Shown here piece by piece: positions 42,926-51,835 of a stretch of 64,000 nt of DNA (positions are counted from its first letter, which is position 1; every line of letters starts with the position of its first letter). The translations under genes were made by a program, and so were the position numbers. Origin of the DNA: Sporosarcina sp. FSL W7-1349 (GTDB taxonomy: Bacteria > Bacillota > Bacilli > Bacillales_A > Planococcaceae); NCBI RefSeq assembly GCF_038003045.1, contig NZ_JBBOOK010000002.1, positions 434,001 to 498,000 of the forward strand. The letters run 5' to 3'. The notes below the pieces were generated by a model. It made no database searches. It saw only the letters and a list, made by a program, of their open reading frames with translations, and had not been told where the DNA came from.

Positions 42926-44005
42926 TCACAATGACGTTTTCCGTTTTTCCCCTTTCAACAAATGATCGACTACCTGCAGCATGAAGCGGATTCCTTTTTT
43001 ATCATAGCGGAAATGGTTGAAGCTTCCGATCACGTAGGCGTCCATCCGCGGATGATAGAACAGGAAGGAACCTGTCGATCCTGCGTTGCCCCAGACGTTA
43101 TATTTCGCAGGCATGACAAACGGGACAGTTTTGATGTTCATCACCCCATAGCCGTACTCGATGCCGATAAAGAACTTCGACCAATCGCTTTTGATCATGG
43201 CAAGCGTCTTTTCATTCACCAGTTGATGATGGACCAACGCTTTCATGAAAAGGAGCTGATCCTGCGTTGTCGAGACGATGCCCCCTCCCGCGTACAGGAA
43301 ACTTAAGCTGGTCCGATCAGTCATATCCCCGTTCTGCAAATATAAACGGGCCACCGGCAGCTCCGTTTCCACGACAGCGTCCGAGAAGGCGAGATAGGAA
43401 TGGGTCATTCCGAGCGGTTGGAAGATCATCTTCCGCAATACATCCCCGAGCGGCTGCCCCGTCGCCTTTTCAACGGCCAGGCCGAGCAGATGATAGCCCG
43501 TATCCGAGTAATGGAACCCCTCGCCCGGCGGAAAATGCGGCGTCAAATGCTGTTTGGCCCACTCAACCACCCCGCGCGGCGTCCATTGCCGGGAAGGCTC
43601 CTCTAGTAAAATATCTATCATCGACTTTCCCTGTTTCGGCCGCTCTTCGACGAAATCCTGCAGACCTGACGTATGGTTTAACAGATGCTTCACCCGGATG
43701 TCTCCGGAGTAATCGGTCCCTTTATAGACATGGAGATCCCTCATCAATGCAGGGTCAATATACTTGGAAATCGGGTCGTCAAAACGAATCGTGCCACGTT
43801 CCGCCAGCATCCCGACCAAAACGGCGGTGATCAGCTTGCTGACGCTGGCGATATAATACGGCTGACGGGGATGATGATCCACATTGCCTTCCGACAGCTG
43901 CACATCAATGCCCTGCCTTTCGGAATACACCAGCAATAACGCATTATGTATTTTCGGATCTCTCCGCACTTTTTTCCTAAAAAAGCTTTCAATGGAAGCC
44001 CCCAC
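42926..44005 (-). CDS. Beta-lactamase family serine hydrolase
   Basis: A 359-residue protein of the class C beta-lactamase / penicillin-binding-protein-like family (Pfam Beta-lactamase). The nucleophile motif is S54-V-S-K57 in YIASVSKLITAVLVG. The second motif is YSDTGYHLLGLAVE, where the family usually has Y-x-N. The third-motif region is WGNAGSTGSFLFYHP. There is no signal peptide, so it is probably a cytosolic esterase or peptidase rather than a drug-resistance enzyme. The start is GTG 44005, with GGGGG 8 bases upstream. It converges with the SMI1 gene, with only 13 bases between them. Confidence 0.85.
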   Translation of the reverse strand: MGASIESFFRKKVRRDPKIHNALLLVYSERQGIDVQLSEGNVDHHPRQPYYIASVSKLITAVLVGMLAERGTIRFDDPISKYIDPALMRDLHVYKGTDYSGDIRVKHLLNHTSGLQDFVEERPKQGKSMIDILLEEPSRQWTPRGVVEWAKQHLTPHFPPGEGFHYSDTGYHLLGLAVEKATGQPLGDVLRKMIFQPLGMTHSYLAFSDAVVETELPVARLYLQNGDMTDRTSLSFLYAGGGIVSTTQDQLLFMKALVHHQLVNEKTLAMIKSDWSKFFIGIEYGYGVMNIKTVPFVMPAKYNVWGNAGSTGSFLFYHPRMDAYVIGSFNHFRYDKKGIRFMLQVVDHLLKGEKRKTSL

Positions 44006-44096
44006 TTCTTCATCCCCCGCCCTTTTTTATCCAATCTATTCTTTAAGCGTCCATTATATCATGATGATGCCCATACTGGGACGGAGGTCCTGATTC

Positions 44097-44211
44097 GGGA
44101 ATAAACTATGAAAAGTGATGGATATGCTAGCGTATCTGACGAATAAATTTGTGAACTTGATGGATTCCCCCAAAAAATTGACGGATAAACTTGTGAACTG
44201 GACGGATATCC
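44097..44211. repeat. Degenerate 21-bp tandem array (family B)
   Basis: About five units of 21 bases. On the minus strand they read GTCCAGTTCACAAGTTTATC, GTCAATTTTTTGGGGGAATC and ATCAAGTTCACAAATTTATT, among others. The consensus differs from family A, but the period is the same. Confidence 0.5.
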
Positions 44212-44228
44212 GCCCCCACCATCCCATT

Positions 44229-44263
44229 AAAAAAGCTATCCCTCGACCAAAGGGATAGCTTTT
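44229..44263 (-). terminator. Terminator of cstA
   Basis: AAAGCTATCCCT pairs perfectly with AGGGATAGCTTT over 7 bases, with a T-run on the minus strand, 7 bases after the cstA stop. Confidence 0.85.
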
Positions 44264-44269
44264 CTTCAC

Positions 44270-45727
44270 TCAGACCGTAGTCATACCTTTCCAATTCGAT
44301 ACGTCTTCCTCCAGCGGAATCTGTTCGGCGCGCGCTTTGTTGGCGGCGACGAAGAAGATGGCCACGAGAGCTATCGAGATGACGGTCGCTCCGATGTAAG
44401 CGACGCCCATCGGCAAGTTGAATCCGATCTTTGCGTTCAGTATATATGTCGTGGTCGCCATGAGCATGAATGTCCCGGGTATGAGGGCGACCCAATAGTT
44501 CTTGCCGGCAATGAAGAGATACATCGCCCCGACGAACAGTGCTATGACCGCGGTCGACTGGTTCGCCCAAGAGAAATAGCGCCACAGGATGTCGAAATCA
44601 ATGCGAGTCAAGACGATAGAGATGACGAACATTGGCAATGCGATCCATAGACGGCTGACCAGTTTGACTTGAGATACTTTGAAGTAGTCCGCAATGATCA
44701 TGCGTGCGCTTCGGAATGCGGTATCGCCGGAAGTGATCGGCAGGATGATGACCCCGAGGATCGCCAATGTTCCGCCGACAGCACCAAGCATCATTGTGGA
44801 AGCTTCACTGACGATCATGGCAGGACCGCCTGCAGCTAGAAGTTCATTCAACCCGACTGGACCGTTGAAAAGGCTCATGCCTGCTGCTGCCCAGATCATG
44901 GCGATGATCGCTTCCGCAATCATCATGCCGTAGAAAATCTTCCGTCCTTGGCCCTCTTTCTGCGTCGTCCGTGAAATGATTGGCGATTGGGTTGCATGGA
45001 AGCCGGACAGCGCCCCACAGGAAATCGTCAAGAACAGAAGCGGGAAGATCGGCAGTTTATCCGGATGCAGGTTCGCCAGCGTCAATTCCGGGATATTGGC
45101 GCCTGTCAGGACCATCCCGCCGCCGACACCTACTGCACTGATAATGAGCAATGCACCGAAGATTGGGTAGAACCGGCCAATGATCTTATCGATCGGCAGC
45201 AAGGTTGCCAGAATGTAATAAATGAAGATGGCCGCTACGATAATGCCCATCGCCGCCCAGCCGTTCATCAAATTATATAAGAGACCTGCCGGTGCCGAAA
45301 CGAATACTGTCCCCACCAGGACTAGCAACAGGATAGCAAATGCGTTTACGACGTGCTTCATGAATTTACCAAGGAATTTGCCCGCTAGCTCCGGCAAATG
45401 TGCGCCGCGGTTGCGGATGGAAATCATGCCTGTCAAATAATCATGCACCGCTCCGGCGAAGATGGCGCCAATGACGATCCAGATAAACGCGATCGGGCCA
45501 TAGAGCGCCCCCATGATCGGACCGAAAATCGGACCGACCCCTGCGATGTTCAACAGCTGGATCAACGAGTTTTTTGTCGTGCTCATCGGCACATAGTCGA
45601 CGCCGTCCCCGCTCGTATAAGCCGGAGTAGCCCGTTGCTCTTTCACGCCGAACATCTTCTCTATGAATTTGCCATACGTGAAGTACCCGACAATTAGCAA
45701 GACGATGCCAAATAGAAATGTATACAT
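44270..45727 (-). CDS. cstA: CstA family carbon-starvation transporter (probable pyruvate transporter)
   Basis: A 485-residue membrane protein with about 15-16 helices. The CstA family region starts FGVKEQRATPAYTSGDGVDY and VPMSTTKNSLIQLLNIAG. Further marks are GPIFGPIMGALYGP, AVHDYLTGMISIRNRG and LSGFHATQSPI. E. coli BtsT and CstA of this family import pyruvate or peptides. The adjacent LytS/LytT pair matches the BtsS/BtsR-BtsT arrangement, so pyruvate is the best guess. I start at ATG 45727 after AAAGGGGGAG. A perfect cre site overlaps its start-site region, fitting catabolite repression and use when sugars run out. Confidence 0.88.
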   Translation of the reverse strand: MYTFLFGIVLLIVGYFTYGKFIEKMFGVKEQRATPAYTSGDGVDYVPMSTTKNSLIQLLNIAGVGPIFGPIMGALYGPIAFIWIVIGAIFAGAVHDYLTGMISIRNRGAHLPELAGKFLGKFMKHVVNAFAILLLVLVGTVFVSAPAGLLYNLMNGWAAMGIIVAAIFIYYILATLLPIDKIIGRFYPIFGALLIISAVGVGGGMVLTGANIPELTLANLHPDKLPIFPLLFLTISCGALSGFHATQSPIISRTTQKEGQGRKIFYGMMIAEAIIAMIWAAAGMSLFNGPVGLNELLAAGGPAMIVSEASTMMLGAVGGTLAILGVIILPITSGDTAFRSARMIIADYFKVSQVKLVSRLWIALPMFVISIVLTRIDFDILWRYFSWANQSTAVIALFVGAMYLFIAGKNYWVALIPGTFMLMATTTYILNAKIGFNLPMGVAYIGATVISIALVAIFFVAANKARAEQIPLEEDVSNWKGMTTV

Positions 45728-45752
45728 GAATGCTCCCCCTTTTCTCAATAAA

Positions 45753-45775
45753 TGACAACGCTTTCATTTATTATA
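45753..45775 (-). promoter_or_regulatory. cre site and -10 element of cstA
   Basis: On the minus strand TGAAAGCGTTGTCA (45753-45766) matches all fixed positions of the CcpA cre consensus TGWAANCGNTNWCA. A TATAAT box lies directly upstream (45770-45775). CcpA bound here would sit on the start site and repress cstA. No good -35 is seen, so activation by LytT is plausible. Confidence 0.7.
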
Positions 45776-45867
45776 AAAGAGGAAGGCAACGAAAAGACCG
45801 ATTCCGTCGCAACATGTAGGAATACCGGATTATTATGCTGCCAAGATAGACTGACATGCAGAGAGGT

Positions 45868-46599
45868 TCATAGCTCCAACCGCTGACGCAAGTCCTTGAC
45901 GTAATTTCGGCTGACGGACAGCTTTTCCTGCCGTCCTTCCACTTCCAACTGGTAGGCTCCGTTAAACCAAGGCGTCAAGCGGCTGACATGATTCAAGTTG
46001 ACCAAATAGCTCTTATGGATGCGGAAGAAAGGAAAGGAAGCAAGCCGGCTCTCCAACTCTTTCAATGAAGTACGAACTTCATAATCCCGCCGCGAAGTAA
46101 TGATCTTCGTCACCTTCTCATCCCTGTACATATAAAGTATGTCCCGGATGAGGATGTAGTCGATCTCGCCGTCCATCTCAACCGCCAGCTTCCCGATATG
46201 GCTTGCCACGTCGCCCGGCGTTTGGGGTGTTTCTAATAATTTCTCAATCCTTCCAATCGTCTGTTTCAACTGATCTTCATCATACGGTTTCAATAAATAA
46301 TCGACCGCATTGATGCGGAACGCTTCCGCTGCAAATTGCGGATAGGCGGTCGCGAACACGATGAGCGGCACCTTTTTCAATTCAAGAAGGGACTTGGCCG
46401 CTTCCATGCCCCCCATCTTCGGCATTTCCACATCGAGGAATACGACATCGGGCTGCAACTGCAATGTCTTCATGATTGCCGCTTCCCCCGAATCGGCCTC
46501 TCCCACGACTTGAATGGAAGGGAAATTGCCGAGCAGGAAGGTCAACTCCTCCCGTGCATAGCGTTCATCATCGACTATCAACGTCCGAATGGCACGCAT
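45868..46599 (-). CDS. lytT: LytTR response regulator of the LytST/BtsSR type
   Basis: A 243-residue response regulator. The receiver (1-120) has the acidic pocket VDDE and the phosphorylated Asp D56 in FLDVEMPKMGG. Conserved Thr and Lys follow in FATAYPQ and LLKPYDED. The C-terminal LytTR domain (about 140-243) contains IRDILYMYRDEKVTKIITSR and FFRIHKSYLVNLNHVSRLTP, then VSRNYVKDLRQRL. It overlaps the lytS stop (TGATG), is cotranscribed with it, and lies directly upstream of cstA, its probable target. Confidence 0.9.
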   Translation of the reverse strand: MRAIRTLIVDDERYAREELTFLLGNFPSIQVVGEADSGEAAIMKTLQLQPDVVFLDVEMPKMGGMEAAKSLLELKKVPLIVFATAYPQFAAEAFRINAVDYLLKPYDEDQLKQTIGRIEKLLETPQTPGDVASHIGKLAVEMDGEIDYILIRDILYMYRDEKVTKIITSRRDYEVRTSLKELESRLASFPFFRIHKSYLVNLNHVSRLTPWFNGAYQLEVEGRQEKLSVSRNYVKDLRQRLEL

Positions 46600-48338
46600 C
46601 AGCTGGCCACCTCCCTTTTCGGAATGGTAAAGAACACATTCGTCCCTCTTGTGCTATCGCTGCGGATTTGCAGGGCCGCCTGCTCTCCGAACGTCATGAC
46701 GAGTCTGCGGTTGACATTGAACAAGCCGACTCCTGTACCAGTGGCTGAAGAGATTTGATGGGCCCCCAGTTCAACTAGCCGTTCGGAAGGGATTCCCCGG
46801 CCGTTGTCCTGCACAGCGATTTCGATACCGTCTTTCAGTTTCCGCATCAAAATTTTCACGACGCTTCCTTTTTCCATGTCCCGAATGCCATGCTTGATGG
46901 CATTCTCCACGATCGGCTGGAGCGTAAGCGGCGGGATCATTTCGCCGAGGATCCGTTTGTCCACATCGTAGCAGATCGTCAGTTTATCGACGAAGCGCGC
47001 CTCTTCGATTTTCAGGTACGCCTCGACATGCAAGAGTTCCTGTTCCAGAGTCACCTTTTCCGCCGTCGTCCCCTCCAAGTTCTGACGGAGGAAATAGGAC
47101 AGCGAGGTTAGCAGTTTGCGGGCTTGGTCCGGATCGGTCCGGATCAACGACACGATGATATTCATCGAATTGAACAGGAAGTGGGGACTGATCTGGGCTT
47201 GCAACATTTTGATTTCCGCATCTTTCGCCAGTTGTTGCAGCCGGTTCGCTTCGGCGATTTCGAGTTGATTGCTCAGCAAGGAGCTAAGCCCTGAGATAAG
47301 TTCGACCGTGACGTCGGTGATCGCTTTCTCGGATGGATAATAGAGCTTCAATGTGCCAATCGTCTTCCCGCCTTGTTCCAGTGGCGCAATGACTGCCGCC
47401 CCGAGCGGACAGTCGTCCCGGATGCAATGGATGGCGTCTTCATTCACAACGACAAGCCGGCCCTCCCGCACAACCTCTTTCGTAACATCGGTCTGGATGG
47501 CACTGCTCGCCTGATGATGATCGCTCGCTTCGCCGACGTGAGCAAGGATTTCAGTTTTGTTCGTCATGGCGACGGCGCTCGGTTTCAATTCCCGGTACAA
47601 GATATTGCAAACAGCGAGAGCGGTGGCATGATTCATGCCCTGGCGCAAATGGCCGAGGGTCTGGTCGGCGATGCGCAGCGTCTTCTGCGCTTGCAGGGCA
47701 GTCGTCTTCTCCTGATCGCTGATGACATTGTAAACGATGGCGAGAAAAATCGCCGCGCCGATTCCGTTCGCAAGGATCATCGGGATGCCGATCGTCTGAA
47801 CCAATGTCAGCGCCTTGTCGAACGGCTTTGAGATAATTAAGATGAGGCCCATCTGGACCGCTTCCGCCATGGCTCCGATGCCGAACGCGGCAAGCGGCTT
47901 TACATGTCTCCCTTTTCTATAGAATGCGCTCGCGATGTAGCCAGAAATGATCGTCGACAAACCGCAGGAGATGGCCGTGAATCCACCGAGCGACATCCGG
48001 TGCAATCCGGCGATCAATCCGGCACCCACTCCCATCTTATAGCCGCCGAGCAATCCGGCGACAACGACCCCGATGACACGGGAATTGGCGATCGCCTCAT
48101 CCGCCGCCAGTTCGAGCGCCACACTATTGAAATGCAAAGTATCCGTGTTGAATGCGACCCCAAAATACGTGCCGATCACTCCGAAGAAACCAAAAAAGAG
48201 GATGGCGTTCATTTCCTGTTTCCGATTGAGCGTATCCTGATGCACCATATTTTTAAAAAACTCCAAACGGGTCAGGATGAAAGCGACCGCCACAATCATC
48301 CCGACGCGCTCCAGCATGATGACCAGCAAATCCAGCAT
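46599..48338 (-). CDS. lytS: LytS-type sensor histidine kinase
   Basis: A 579-residue sensor. Residues 1-195 form the 5TM-5TMR_LYT membrane domain (MLDLLVIMLERVGMIVAVAF, ... RVIGVVVAGLLGGYKMGVGA and GLIAGLHRMSLGGF). A GAF-like domain follows (about 225-350), then the His_kinase domain with phosphorylated His near 385 in ISPHFLFNSMN, and the ATPase with PIVENAIKHGI and DNGRGIP. In E. coli BtsS and B. subtilis LytS this family senses extracellular pyruvate. ATG with GAAAGGGGGATTGCC. Confidence 0.9.
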   Translation of the reverse strand: MLDLLVIMLERVGMIVAVAFILTRLEFFKNMVHQDTLNRKQEMNAILFFGFFGVIGTYFGVAFNTDTLHFNSVALELAADEAIANSRVIGVVVAGLLGGYKMGVGAGLIAGLHRMSLGGFTAISCGLSTIISGYIASAFYRKGRHVKPLAAFGIGAMAEAVQMGLILIISKPFDKALTLVQTIGIPMILANGIGAAIFLAIVYNVISDQEKTTALQAQKTLRIADQTLGHLRQGMNHATALAVCNILYRELKPSAVAMTNKTEILAHVGEASDHHQASSAIQTDVTKEVVREGRLVVVNEDAIHCIRDDCPLGAAVIAPLEQGGKTIGTLKLYYPSEKAITDVTVELISGLSSLLSNQLEIAEANRLQQLAKDAEIKMLQAQISPHFLFNSMNIIVSLIRTDPDQARKLLTSLSYFLRQNLEGTTAEKVTLEQELLHVEAYLKIEEARFVDKLTICYDVDKRILGEMIPPLTLQPIVENAIKHGIRDMEKGSVVKILMRKLKDGIEIAVQDNGRGIPSERLVELGAHQISSATGTGVGLFNVNRRLVMTFGEQAALQIRSDSTRGTNVFFTIPKREVAS

Positions 48339-48430
48339 GGCAATCCCCCTTTCCCACAGATATCATATTGAATAAAGTATACTGCATTATCGCGGGTGCC
48401 GGTATCTATATTTTCAGATAATGTGGGAAG

Positions 48431-48523
48431 GCTGGCTGGTTCGTTGGGCATCTCGGGCAATTGATTGGACACCCGGTCCCGTTCGTTGTACATCTGCCCT
48501 ATTTGGTTGGAAACCCTATCGAA
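48431..48523. repeat. Degenerate 21-bp tandem array (family C)
   Basis: About four units of 20-22 bases, alternating GGTTCGTTGGGCATCTC and GGCAATTGATTGGACACCC forms. It fills the gap between the lytS start and the terminator of the nitronate monooxygenase gene. Confidence 0.5.
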
Positions 48524-48527
48524 ATCA

Positions 48528-48573
48528 AAAAAATGCCTCAACGCTCACGGTTTCCCGTCTCGCCGAGGCACTT
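48528..48573 (-). terminator. Terminator of the nitronate monooxygenase gene
   Basis: On the minus strand TGCCTCGGCG pairs with CGTTGAGGCA, imperfect in the inner part, and seven T follow. It lies 5 bases after the stop codon. Confidence 0.65.
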
Positions 48574-48577
48574 TTCC

Positions 48578-49585
48578 TTATAAAAAGCGTTCAATGATTT
48601 CCCGTACGGTTCCGTCTGTACTCGTTTCCACGCTCTCCCCCGCCCATAATGACATCCATTCCGGCTTCCCTTGCTTCGCCGCTTCCGCCCGGATCGCTTT
48701 TGTCAAGTCGTTCTGGTAAGGATACGGGGCGATAACAGCGTCTTCCATTCGCTCAATGAATTCGTTGCGAATACCGCGCGCCGTCTTGCCAGTGAACGCC
48801 TTTGTCAACACGGTGCTTCCTTCCTCGGCGTTCAACACTGCTTCTTTATAGAGCAGATGAGCCCCGCTTTCTTCTGCCGCCAGCAGGGCAGTCCCAATTT
48901 GCACCGCTTGCGCACCCTGTCGCAGCGCCCGGTCCATTTGTCCTTTATTCCCAATGCCGCCCGCCGCGATAACGGGAATCTGGACAGCTTCCACGACTTC
49001 TGGAAGCAGCTCGTCCAACGGGATGAATTGCAGTTCCCCGTCGAATGAACCCCGGTGTCCTCCCGCCTCCTTGCCTTGCGCCACGACCGCATCCATTCCC
49101 GCCCGCTCGGCTAGTATCGCCTCTTCCACGGTTGTCGCCGTCCCGATGAGCACCAGTCCGCCCTCCTTCAACTTCCGAACCGCCGCGTCATCGGGCAGCC
49201 CGAAAGTGAATGAAGCAATTGCTACCCCTTCTTCGAGCAGGACTTGGATCTGCGCGTCGAATTCAGACTTCGACATCGGGATCTCCCACGAAGCCATCCC
49301 CAATTTCTCGCCGATTGGCCGCAACGCTTCATAAGCTTCCTGTAAGCCGGTCTCTCCTACTTCGACTGTCTCCGGCACGAATAGATTTACTGCAATCGGC
49401 CGATCCGTCCGCATCTTCACCTGGCGAATGACATCCCGTGTCTGCTCCGCTGATAAATACCCGGCTCCGATCGAACCAAGCACCCCCGCTTCCGCGGATG
49501 CTGCCACAAATTCAGGTGTCGTCACCCCGGCCATCGGCGCTTGGATGATCGGATGTTTGATTCCCAATAATTCCAACACAGTCAT
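48578..49585 (-). CDS. Nitronate monooxygenase / 2-nitropropane dioxygenase family
   Basis: A 335-residue FMN-binding TIM-barrel enzyme. N-terminal marks are GIKHPIIQAPMAGVTTPEFV and AGVLGSIGAGYLS. The phosphate-binding and catalytic parts are VVAQGKEAGGHRGSFDG (with the family's catalytic His) and PVIAAGGIGNKGQM. It oxidises alkyl nitronates, which protects against toxins such as propionate-3-nitronate; a FabK-type enoyl-ACP reductase is a related alternative, less likely from the GGHRG motif. The start is ATG 49585 after GGGGGAAGCGAG. It begins 11 bases after the PstS-like gene ends, so the two share a transcript. Confidence 0.85.
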   Translation of the reverse strand: MTVLELLGIKHPIIQAPMAGVTTPEFVAASAEAGVLGSIGAGYLSAEQTRDVIRQVKMRTDRPIAVNLFVPETVEVGETGLQEAYEALRPIGEKLGMASWEIPMSKSEFDAQIQVLLEEGVAIASFTFGLPDDAAVRKLKEGGLVLIGTATTVEEAILAERAGMDAVVAQGKEAGGHRGSFDGELQFIPLDELLPEVVEAVQIPVIAAGGIGNKGQMDRALRQGAQAVQIGTALLAAEESGAHLLYKEAVLNAEEGSTVLTKAFTGKTARGIRNEFIERMEDAVIAPYPYQNDLTKAIRAEAAKQGKPEWMSLWAGESVETSTDGTVREIIERFL

Positions 49586-49596
49586 CTCGCTTCCCC

Positions 49597-50745
49597 CTAT
49601 TCGGAAATCGGCACATATCCAGTCTTTTCTACAATTTCCTGTCCTTGCGCCGATACAATCCACTCTAGGAAAGGTTCGATATGTGGGTTATCACTTCCTG
49701 CCGTCACTGCGTAAAATTCATTGGTCAACGGATAATCTCCCGACCGGATTGTGTCGACATTCGGATCCACCCCATCCACTTGCAGCAACCGGATGGCATT
49801 GTTTTTCACCATTTGCGTGGAATAATAGCGGAACGTAAACCCGATGGCATTATTGTAGTTTTTATAGTCAGATACCTGATCGATGATTGTGCCCATCAAC
49901 GATGCGATGTCTTCCACCGGCGGATCCATGATCGGAACATCCCCCATAAAATGTTGCAGGGCAGTCTGACTTCCGCTATCTTCCGGCCGTTGAAAAGCGC
50001 GGATCGATTTCTTCTTCCCGCCGACTTCTTTCCAGTTCGTGATCTTCCCAGAATAAATCCCTTTCAATTCATCCGTCGTCAAACCTTGTACCGGATTTCT
50101 TGCATTGACGAAAAAGACGAACGCCTCCTGTCCGATCGGAGTTAGCTTCAACTCTTTGCCCATCCGCTCGGCTTTTGCCAACTGCGCCTCGGAAGGACTG
50201 AGGACAAAGATGATGTCCGCCCGACCATTGAGTAGATTGTCATAAGCTTTTCCGGTCCGGTTCGACATCACCTCGCTGTTGTATTGGTCATACTCCTTTT
50301 CAGGGTAGACTGCCTGCGCGAAAGCGGAGTAGACCGGATACAAGGCAGTCGCCCCGTCTAAGATTGGAAGATTTTCTGCCAGTTTCAGTGTCGCTGGTTG
50401 ATCGAGTGAGACTGCTTTTGTACCTTCTTGAAAAGGCGCATAATCGTATGTAGAAACATATCCGTCTTGGATGACCGGCCGGGTTTTATGGTAAATTCCC
50501 GGTACAGCAATAGCGGCTGCCAGTACCATCGCAGCCAGCATGATACGGTTTATAAGCTTCTTGTGACGGGTCACCGGGAAAAAACTCATGACCATCAACG
50601 TCCCGATGATGAGATAGGAAACTACGATCAACGGCAGCAGGAATTTCATACCCATGAAGAAGATATACAGTCCGCCAATCAGAACAAATGGCAACAGAAA
50701 TGCCATGACTACAACAACATACACAACACTCCCGAATTTCCCCAA
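49597..50745 (-). CDS. Membrane-tethered PstS-like substrate-binding protein
   Basis: A 382-residue protein with an unusual build. Three hydrophobic helices occupy about residues 5-25, 30-55 and 69-88, followed by an extracellular phosphate-binding-protein fold (about 115-382). The binding part has ILDGATALYPVYSAFAQ (pocket loop), GRADIIFVLSPSE, ITNWKEVGG, and AFQRPEDSGSQTALQHFMG, each matching PstS positions. It has no lipobox. TTG 50745 is chosen because AAAGGGGG lies 7 bases before it. It is read opposite to pstS, 1.7 kb away. It might feed the Pst importer or act as a phosphate sensor; that is inference. Confidence 0.8.
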   Translation of the reverse strand: MGKFGSVVYVVVVMAFLLPFVLIGGLYIFFMGMKFLLPLIVVSYLIIGTLMVMSFFPVTRHKKLINRIMLAAMVLAAAIAVPGIYHKTRPVIQDGYVSTYDYAPFQEGTKAVSLDQPATLKLAENLPILDGATALYPVYSAFAQAVYPEKEYDQYNSEVMSNRTGKAYDNLLNGRADIIFVLSPSEAQLAKAERMGKELKLTPIGQEAFVFFVNARNPVQGLTTDELKGIYSGKITNWKEVGGKKKSIRAFQRPEDSGSQTALQHFMGDVPIMDPPVEDIASLMGTIIDQVSDYKNYNNAIGFTFRYYSTQMVKNNAIRLLQVDGVDPNVDTIRSGDYPLTNEFYAVTAGSDNPHIEPFLEWIVSAQGQEIVEKTGYVPISE

Positions 50746-50865
50746 ATCGATTCCCCCTTTTGATGAAAGACACTGGCGGATTAACCAGGGTTGCAAACAA
50801 ACCTCCTATGTAGCCCCTATTTCAGATGGCTTGTTCTCCTCCATCCCTATTGACCTGATTTTGAA

Positions 50866-51060
50866 TCACTCCAAAATATCACAGACGCGCCCAACCTGGC
50901 CGTCCTGCAACCTCACTTTAATGCCATGCGGGTGGAAGCTGGAGTTGGTCAATAAATCTTTCACAACGCCTTCCGTCTTCACACCGGTCCGCTGGTCTTT
51001 TTTCAAGATGACAGCGACTCTCAAACCCGGCTTCACATCTGCTCGATTGCGTCCATTCAT
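50866..51060 (-). CDS. ywbE: YwbE family protein
   Basis: A 64-residue protein matching the YwbE (DUF2196) family almost end to end: GRNRADVKPGLRVAVILKKD, QRTGVKTEGVVKDLLTNSS, HPHGIKVRLQDGQVGRV. It is a small beta-barrel-like domain of unknown function, possibly nucleic-acid binding. Its ATG overlaps the stop of the methyltransferase gene by 1 base (TAATG). The 120 bases after it, before the PstS-like gene, hold nothing clear. Confidence 0.88.
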   Translation of the reverse strand: MNGRNRADVKPGLRVAVILKKDQRTGVKTEGVVKDLLTNSSFHPHGIKVRLQDGQVGRVCDILE

Positions 51061-51668
51061 TACAAGGTCCCCTCTCTCTTCCTGAAAATGCTTTGCACTA
51101 CATGAGCCGTACCGGTATGGAGCTTGCCCTCTTCCCGATGCACTTCACCGACGTGGAAATGCTTGATGAAATATCCATCGAACGCTTGCAGCAGTTGAAT
51201 CGGATCGATGAGCAGCAACTCGTCGCGCGGTCCGCCCGTGCCATATGTCAGCTGCTCCTTCGTATATAATTCACTGATATAGACCCCGCCCGGTTTCAAC
51301 GCTTTCTTGATTCCCGTCAGGGTCCGTTCTAGCACAGCCGGCGGGACATGGCCGAAAACATGGACAATGGCATCCCACTCTTCGGCCTGCCAATCCACCT
51401 CCGCTAAATCATGAAGTTCGGTATGCACCTGGACACCTTTCTCCCCCGCTAACCGCTGGGTCTTCTCCAATCCGGCGGGCGCAAAATCCCAGGCGGTTAC
51501 ATCCAAGCCGCGCGAGGCCAAATAGACCGCATTGCGCCCTTCCCCTTCCGCGATGCACAACACTTTGCCTCCCGTCAACACCGGTGCAGCTTCCATCACA
51601 AAATGATTCGGCTCTTTTCCATATACATACTCGTCCGCTGAAAATCGATCATGCCACGAATTCGTCAT
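51060..51668 (-). CDS. Class I SAM-dependent methyltransferase (TehB-like)
   Basis: A 202-residue cytosolic methyltransferase. The SAM-binding start is VLCIAEGEGRNAVYLASRGL (motif I in an E-G-E-G-R-N-A form typical of the TehB/thiopurine-like group), then DVTAWDFAPAGLEK (motif II) and EEWDAIVHVFGHVPP. The start is ATG 51668 after AAAGGAGG. The preceding HDRFSADEYVYGKEPNHF is the usual N-terminal block of tellurite/thiol methyltransferase relatives. The substrate is unknown. It is coupled to ywbE. Confidence 0.85.
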   Translation of the reverse strand: MTNSWHDRFSADEYVYGKEPNHFVMEAAPVLTGGKVLCIAEGEGRNAVYLASRGLDVTAWDFAPAGLEKTQRLAGEKGVQVHTELHDLAEVDWQAEEWDAIVHVFGHVPPAVLERTLTGIKKALKPGGVYISELYTKEQLTYGTGGPRDELLLIDPIQLLQAFDGYFIKHFHVGEVHREEGKLHTGTAHVVQSIFRKREGTL

Positions 51669-51835
51669 TGGACTGCCTCCTTTAAATATTATTTCGCTGG
51701 ATACATCGTATATAAAAGGCATAAGGTTCTCATCCTTAACCTTCCTCCTTTAAGTGTAAACCGTCAATGCAGCGGGGGCAATTTTCTGATAATGAATGCT
51801 ATACTTGGAGTATCAAGTAATGGAGGAATGATAAA

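Noticed and set aside
42926..44005. Beta-lactam resistance gene
   Set aside because: The protein has no signal peptide, and its second motif differs from true class C enzymes; it is a general serine hydrolase of that fold.
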